A stretch of DNA of 11,171 nucleotides from Scatosoma sp045658805. Lineage in GTDB: Bacteria > Bacillota > Clostridia > Christensenellales > Borkfalkiaceae. The DNA is taken from contig JAZOVQ010000096.1 of the NCBI GenBank assembly GCA_045658805.1, positions 1 through 11,171 on the forward strand, read 5' to 3'. Position 1 is the stretch's first letter. Every line of letters begins with the position of its first letter. Below the pieces are notes generated by a model. That model did no database searches. It saw nothing but the letters and a program-made list of their open reading frames with translations, and was not told the DNA's origin. A program made the translations under genes and the position numbers. Of this stretch, positions 8,072 through 11,171 are shown piece after piece.

Positions 8072-8085
8072 AGTTTATGCTATGC
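8068..8085 (-). promoter_or_regulatory. Hairpin overlapping the yabP start codon
   Basis: A perfect six-base inverted repeat (GCATAG, six-base loop, CTATGC) spans the yabP ATG, with part of the start codon in one arm. In RNA it could mask the start until a ribosome finishing ttcA melts it, which would fit the missing Shine-Dalgarno. The arms are seen directly; the effect is inference, and a six-pair stem of this composition is only moderately stable. Confidence 0.35.
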
Positions 8086-8102
8086 GCACCAAGCAACCGA
8101 TA

Positions 8103-8948
8103 TTACTCATTTTTAAACTTTTCTAAGAAAGAATGTTTTTGACCGTCCTGCTTATATTCCGCCAGCGTATCCAGCTGTACGTTGTGTATACTTTGGAAAA
8201 TGTTGTTTTCCACGTTATCGTTTTCTTTTTTCAATTCCGCAATCAACGCTTTTACACGCCGTCTTGCCGAGAAAGCATCCTCGTCGTTGCCCGTCAAGTT
8301 ACGCACAAACGAACATGCACACGCGATAAATTGCAAATTGTTATATTCCTGCCAACGCAATATATCCCGTTCCAAAATGCAATACATGGGACGAATGAGC
8401 TCCATACCTTCAAAATTGGAGCTTTTAATGCGAGGTAACATTCCTTGCATTTGCCCACCGTAGAGCATACCCATCAACGTTGTTTCGATAACGTCGCTTT
8501 TGTGGTGTCCTAACGCAATTTTATTGCAAGCCAATTCCTTTGCCTTGGCATACAAATGCCCCCTGCGCATCCTCGCGCATAAATAGCAAGGCGCTTCTGC
8601 ACAAGCGGAATCCGCTGCTGAAAACACGTCGCTTTCAAACACCGTAATGGGAACCTGCATCAAGCGCGCGTTCTCCTCAATGCGTTGCCTGTTTTCGGGC
8701 GCATATCCAGGGTCCATAACAAGAAAGACCAGCTCAAACGGAACGTCGGTATGTCTATGCAGCTCCTGCATCAGTTTGGCGAGAAGCATACTGTCCTTGC
8801 CGCCCGAAATGCATACCGCTATCTTGTCGCCAGCTTGAATAAGCTGATATTTTTTTACCGCCAACACGAAAGGCGACCAAAGCGTCTTACGATAGGTGGT
8901 GATAATTGACCGTTCAATCAATTGATGTTTTTCAAGCTGTTTGGGCAT
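8103..8948 (-). CDS. ttcA: TtcA-family PP-loop ATPase, probable tRNA 2-thiolation enzyme
   Basis: ATP-dependent, iron-sulfur tRNA thiolation enzyme family; E. coli TtcA makes 2-thiocytidine at tRNA position 32. The 281-residue product has the PP-loop SGGKDS at 48-53, the first cysteine pair CYLC at 121-124 in the TtcA context CARMRRGHLY, the block KIALGHHKSDVIETTL (143-158), YGGQMQGMLP, and a third cysteine site CAC at 210-212 that replaces the second CxxC of E. coli TtcA. These three sites would hold a [4Fe-4S] cluster. The C-terminal 70 residues form a charged helical extension. Start: ATG 8948 with GAGGTG six bases upstream; the frame is open further up but that would start before the promoter. 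First gene of a packed operon reaching malQ. Exact tRNA target not provable from sequence. Confidence 0.88.
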   Translation of the reverse strand: MPKQLEKHQLIERSIITTYRKTLWSPFVLAVKKYQLIQAGDKIAVCISGGKDSMLLAKLMQELHRHTDVPFELVFLVMDPGYAPENRQRIEENARLMQVPITVFESDVFSAADSACAEAPCYLCARMRRGHLYAKAKELACNKIALGHHKSDVIETTLMGMLYGGQMQGMLPRIKSSNFEGMELIRPMYCILERDILRWQEYNNLQFIACACSFVRNLTGNDEDAFSARRRVKALIAELKKENDNVENNIFQSIHNVQLDTLAEYKQDGQKHSFLEKFKNE

Positions 8949-8959
8949 TGCGCTCACCT

Positions 8960-8988
8960 CGGATTTTTTTGATATTATACCAAATCCG
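8960..8988. promoter_or_regulatory. Inverted repeat centred on the ttcA -10 box, possible operator
   Basis: CGGATTT (8960-8966) and AAATCCG (8982-8988) form a perfect seven-base inverted repeat with a 15-base spacer containing the -10 hexamer and predicted start point. The position suits a repressor site. I do not recognise a family consensus, and AT-rich arms make chance possible. Confidence 0.4.
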
Positions 8989-9002
8989 CGCCCGTCCGTC
9001 AA
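8974..9002 (-). promoter_or_regulatory. Sigma-A promoter for the ttcA-yabPQ-divIC operon
   Basis: On the minus strand TTGACG (8997-9002) and TATAAT (8974-8979) are separated by exactly 17 bases; 11 of 12 consensus positions match. Transcription would start near 8967, about 19 bases before the ttcA ATG, leaving room for the GAGGTG ribosome site. It begins six bases past the helicase stop codon. No terminator is visible between the helicase and this promoter. Confidence 0.9.
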
Positions 9003-9008
9003 GAAATT

Positions 9009-10262
9009 TTAACGGATAATCAACAGCTTCTCTTTCGCGCGGGTGATTGCCGTATACAACCAACGATCTCGTTCTTCGCCAAATGCCCACGATTCGTCGA
9101 ACACAATTACAAAATCAAACTCCGATCCCTGCGCCTTATGGCAGGTAACCGCATAGGCAAATTCGAAACGGCAAATGGGTTCTTCCTTGACGATACGCAG
9201 TTTTCTAAGCATTTCGTAATTTCCCTCGTGCGCCACCGAGCCGTCCGTCAAAGTGACCGATCTTTCGCCGTATTTATGCCGATATTTCCCTCGGGTAAAA
9301 ATCCCCGTATCAAACGGCACGCGCACGCTTTCCTGCATAAAATCCGCCGTGAAATCCATAGACGCCAAATCGTCAAAGCTTTCTTTTACGTTTTGCGCCG
9401 TACCGATAATCCCATTGACGAGGTGAAACCGCCCTGCTTTATCCAACGGTTTTTCCCAATCGTTCAAAGTGCAAATAAGCTTTTCGCCCTCTATCGGCAA
9501 TTGTTCCTCTTGCGGAATTCCTTTATATTTTCTAATTTCCGCATTCAGCGCATTTCGCGTTTTGTTTCGTCCGCAAAGAATTTGATCGGCTTCCAAAAAT
9601 AAGCGTTTACGCTCCGTGCCCGAAAGCCTCGCTTTGGGAATTACGCAAACTTTGTCCCCGTAATTGCCATAGAAAATGCTTTCCCCTTGCCTTGCCATTG
9701 TCGCCACCTGCACAATGGGATTGTCGGCAGCTTGTCTAACAATTTCTTTCAAGGTAAAATGCGGATTTTCAAGCAATGGGCAAGTGCCATTGACGGGAGG
9801 TAGCTGCGCACCGTCACCACAAAAAAGACATTTCACGCCAAAACTGAGCAAATCAATAAGCACTGTTTCATTGATCATCGACGCCTCGTCAATGATAATC
9901 AATTTGATTTTCTCGTCAATTTTGTCTTTCTTAATAAAGCTGATATAATCCCCTTCGATAATTTCGCCGTTTTCATCTACGTCCATTTCTTCAAAGTCAC
10001 GCACATAAATCAATCCGTGAACGGTACCTGCTATCGTACCGTTTCTAACGAGGTTTGCCGCGGCCTTTCCCGTTGGGGACACAAACACCGCTTCCGTTCC
10101 CGCTTTCAGCTTTAACTCCTCTCTCACCAAATAATCGATCAAAAAGGTTTTCCCCGTCCCCGCATAGCCCGATAAAACGAACACTTGATCCTGCGTATTG
10201 ACGAACCATTCCACTATCAAATTTTTCGCTGTCTCTTGGTCTGCGGTAAGCACTGTTTTCAT
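9009..10262 (-). CDS. Compact RecD/Dda-like SF1B DNA helicase
   Basis: ATP-driven 5'-3' DNA helicase of the RecD/Dda branch. From ATG 10262 it has 417 residues, close to phage T4 Dda (about 440) and far shorter than RecD2 (above 700), whose N-terminal domains are absent. Motifs in order: LTADQ (5-9), Walker A GYAGTGKT (32-39), VSPTGKAAANL (61-71), TVHG (80-83), Walker B IIIDEASM (122-129), CLFCGDGAQLPPV, IVRQA, and the C-terminal pair TCHKAQGSEFDFVIV and YTAITRAKEKLLII of the UvrD_C_2 domain. The start is uncertain: ATGs at 10274 and 10316 are also in frame and none has a good ribosome site; 10262 lies just past a TATAAT box. A LexA-type box upstream suggests DNA-damage control. Likely a repair or replication-restart helicase; RecBCD function is not implied. 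Confidence 0.9.
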   Translation of the reverse strand: MKTVLTADQETAKNLIVEWFVNTQDQVFVLSGYAGTGKTFLIDYLVREELKLKAGTEAVFVSPTGKAAANLVRNGTIAGTVHGLIYVRDFEEMDVDENGEIIEGDYISFIKKDKIDEKIKLIIIDEASMINETVLIDLLSFGVKCLFCGDGAQLPPVNGTCPLLENPHFTLKEIVRQAADNPIVQVATMARQGESIFYGNYGDKVCVIPKARLSGTERKRLFLEADQILCGRNKTRNALNAEIRKYKGIPQEEQLPIEGEKLICTLNDWEKPLDKAGRFHLVNGIIGTAQNVKESFDDLASMDFTADFMQESVRVPFDTGIFTRGKYRHKYGERSVTLTDGSVAHEGNYEMLRKLRIVKEEPICRFEFAYAVTCHKAQGSEFDFVIVFDESWAFGEERDRWLYTAITRAKEKLLIIR

Positions 10263-10272
10263 AAGTGTATTC

Positions 10273-10301
10273 ATTATAACACAACTTTTTCCAATTTGCA
10301 A
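10273..10301 (-). promoter_or_regulatory. Promoter of the RecD-like helicase
   Basis: TTGCAA (10296-10301) and TATAAT (10273-10278) are 17 bases apart on the minus strand. The predicted start near 10266 is only about four bases before ATG 10262, so this promoter would give an essentially leaderless message. A weaker alternative pair lies upstream, TTTCAA (10351-10356) and TATAAA (10328-10333), also with a 17-base spacer, which would start near 10321 inside the SOS box. Confidence 0.65.
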
Positions 10302-10309
10302 GCGTTTTA

Positions 10310-10323
10310 CGAACATTTGTTCA
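10310..10323 (-). promoter_or_regulatory. LexA (SOS) box upstream of the helicase
   Basis: On the minus strand this reads TGAACAAATGTTCG, matching the Gram-positive LexA/DinR consensus CGAACRNRYGTTYG at every position except the first base. It contains the essential GAAC-N4-GTTC core. It lies 8 bases upstream of the helicase -35 hexamer and over the predicted start of a weaker upstream promoter. I found no other GAAC-N4-GTTC in the window, and the core is expected by chance only about once in 65 kb. Confidence 0.68.
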
Positions 10324-10406
10324 TATTTTTATAAAATTTTTTTAAGAGCCTTGAAAGCCTTTAATTTCCAGGGATTTTCGCTGTTTGTTTTTTTACAATA
10401 TTATAT

Positions 10407-10426
10407 TATACGCACACGCGCGCATA
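10407..10426. other. Alternating pyrimidine-purine tract (Z-DNA-prone)
   Basis: Twenty consecutive bases alternate strictly between pyrimidine and purine, with a CG/CA core (ACGCACACGCGCGCAT). It lies between the surface-protein terminator and the helicase promoter, next to an AT-rich stretch containing TATAATATAAT on the minus strand. Such tracts can flip to Z-DNA under negative supercoiling; whether this one does is unknown. Confidence 0.4.
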
Positions 10427-10436
10427 GAAAAAGCTG

Positions 10437-10472
10437 AAAAATAAGTAAGGGCCGCCGTTTTCACGGCAGCCC
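10437..10472 (-). terminator. Rho-independent terminator of the surface-protein gene
   Basis: A nine-pair GC-rich stem on the minus strand (GGGCTGCCG with CGGCGGCCC, one U-G pair; arms 10464-10472 and 10449-10457) closes a six-base loop TGAAAA and is followed by TTACTTATTTTT. It sits 36 bases past the surface-protein stop and insulates the helicase from it. Confidence 0.9.
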
Positions 10473-10508
10473 CACTGTTACTGTTTAAACTATTTAGTTT
10501 TCGCTAAA

Positions 10509-11171
10509 TTAGTCTTCCTTCTTCTTTCTAAGGATGCTAACTGCTACCGCACCAAGGCCTACAAGACCAACGCTGATGCCGCTAACCGTACCCATACAAC
10601 CTGCGAGAAGGTTTACCGCAGAAGAATCATCCGTCGTAAGTTCTTCGGAATCAACTGCTTCTTCGGATTCTTCTTCAGATTCTTCTTCGGAAACTGCAGG
10701 TTCTTCAGATTCTTCATCTTCGGAAACTACGGGTTCTTCGGAATCTTCAGGATCTTCGGAAACTTCGGGATCTTCGGAAACTTCGGGCTCTTCGGAATCT
10801 TCGGGTTGTTCGGAATCTTCGGGTTCTTCCGTCGTGCTGTCGTCGGGTTCTACAATTTTTTCATATACAGCCGTGAAAGTAATATCTTCCAAAGCGATGT
10901 CTTCCAACGTCTTATCCCAAGCGCCTTCGTAACCAGTTACTTCGGGAACTGCGGGAAGTTCGATTTGATCCATCGTTTCTACCGTGAAGGTAACGGTCGT
11001 GTAAACTTGTTCGTCTACCACGAAAGAAATCGTGTATTCGATTGCCGTGTAAACGGGGTTAACGTCCATATCAGCAAGCGTAAGGTCTGCAACCGACTTG
11101 TTCCAAGCTACGGTGTAGCCTTCCATTTCAAGCTCTGCAGGAACTGCAGGGAATTCTACTTCCGCCATCGT
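10509..11171 (-). CDS. C-terminal part of a repeat-containing, membrane-anchored surface protein (5'-truncated)
   Basis: The last 220 residues of a longer extracellular protein; the name is by architecture only. The frame is open to the window edge, and the first Met (11168) is internal: TMAEVEFPAVP there aligns with TMDQIELPAVP 65 residues later inside a second repeat copy. Each copy has a PAVP turn, a GYxxAW motif, and a closing YTAI/YEKI strand, resembling InlB B-repeat/MucBP-like beta modules common on clostridial surface proteins. Next come about 70 acidic residues (116-185 from Met 11168) rich in Glu, Ser, Asp and Pro with hexapeptide repeats, probably an extended stalk. The tail has AGCMGTVSG (189-197), a membrane helix (about 195-213) and RKKKED. 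There is no LPXTG, so anchoring is by this helix or by another processing system. Ligand unknown. Confidence 0.8.
   Translation of the reverse strand, partial: TMAEVEFPAVPAELEMEGYTVAWNKSVADLTLADMDVNPVYTAIEYTISFVVDEQVYTTVTFTVETMDQIELPAVPEVTGYEGAWDKTLEDIALEDITFTAVYEKIVEPDDSTTEEPEDSEQPEDSEEPEVSEDPEVSEDPEDSEEPVVSEDEESEEPAVSEEESEEESEEAVDSEELTTDDSSAVNLLAGCMGTVSGISVGLVGLGAVAVSILRKKKED
10716..10823 (-). repeat. 18-base tandem repeat encoding acidic hexapeptides
   Basis: Six consecutive copies of an 18-base unit encode P-[EV]-[DV]-S-E-[EDQ] (PEDSEQ, PEDSEE, PEVSED, PEVSED, PEDSEE, PVVSED). Degenerate Ser-Glu repeats continue to about 10650. The DNA copies are very similar (TCTTCGGAA-like units on the plus strand), so slippage or recombination could change stalk length between strains without shifting frame. 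Confidence 0.8.

Noticed and set aside
8077..8106. Sigma-E-like promoter for yabP (GTAATATC, 14 bases, CATAGCAT)
   Set aside because: Spacing and -35 are reasonable, but the predicted start falls inside the yabP start codon and the -10 match is weak.
10296..10311. CcpA cre-like sequence TTGCAAGCGTTTTACG over the helicase -35
   Set aside because: The left part matches cre but the closing CA is wrong, and catabolite control of a helicase has no support.
10349..10372. Hairpin CCTTGAAA-N8-TTTCCAGG as a terminator
   Set aside because: It has one mismatch, a weak stem, and no U-tract on the minus strand; the strong terminator at 10437-10472 already ends the upstream gene.
10534..10932. Long Ser-rich open frame on the plus strand opposite the surface protein
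   Set aside because: It is the reverse reading of the acidic Ser-Glu repeat; low-complexity DNA keeps several frames open. It has no ribosome site or recognisable domain.
1..11171. Mobile elements, CRISPR, tRNA/rRNA, toxin-antitoxin or phage modules
   Set aside because: I looked for terminal inverted repeats, spaced direct repeats, cloverleaf-like segments and integrase or transposase motifs and found none that I could support.

Overview
The window looks like a chromosomal segment of a spore-forming, low-to-mid-GC Bacillota (Clostridia-type) bacterium, probably an uncultured gut lineage. The evidence is a YabP/YabQ/DivIC sporulation-division cluster, Gram-positive style Shine-Dalgarno sites, a MalF of the Firmicute type, a lipoprotein maltodextrin-binding protein, and a surface protein with a single C-terminal membrane anchor. 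Every gene I accept is on the minus strand. Ten of the eleven visible stop codons are TAA; the exception is the TGA inside the malF/malG ATGA overlap.

Read in the direction of transcription (right to left), four units appear. (1) At the right edge is the 3' end of a surface protein (10509-11171): 65-residue repeats, an acidic Ser/Glu/Pro stalk, and a tail with Gly-Cys, one membrane helix and a basic end. A strong terminator follows it (10437-10472). (2) A compact RecD/Dda-like SF1 helicase (start near 10262, stop 9009) has a TATAAT promoter and, just upstream, a near-consensus Gram-positive LexA (SOS) box at 10310-10323. (3) An almost perfect sigma-A promoter (8974-9002) then drives a tightly packed series: a TtcA-family PP-loop protein, yabP, yabQ, divIC, a Ppx/GppA phosphatase, an M50-type membrane metalloprotease with a helical tail, and malQ. 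It ends at a hairpin terminator at 3571-3601. (4) After that terminator comes malE-malF-malG, a maltose/maltodextrin ABC importer without an ATPase gene in view; malG runs off the left edge.

The carbohydrate genes fit together: MalE captures maltodextrins, MalF/MalG import them, and MalQ disproportionates them in the cytoplasm. MalQ nevertheless sits at the end of the tRNA-modification/sporulation/division unit with no clear promoter of its own. The sporulation and division genes keep an arrangement familiar in Clostridia.

I see no tRNA, rRNA, CRISPR array, insertion sequence, phage module or toxin-antitoxin pair, and no clear multi-gene novel system. The most checkable new points are the SOS box in front of the small helicase, the LPXTG-less Gly-Cys C-terminal signal on the surface protein, and the M50 protease with a helical tail in the sporulation/division cluster. 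No intergenic gap exceeds about 250 bases; the largest (10263-10508) holds the helicase promoter, SOS box, a Z-DNA-prone tract and the terminator.
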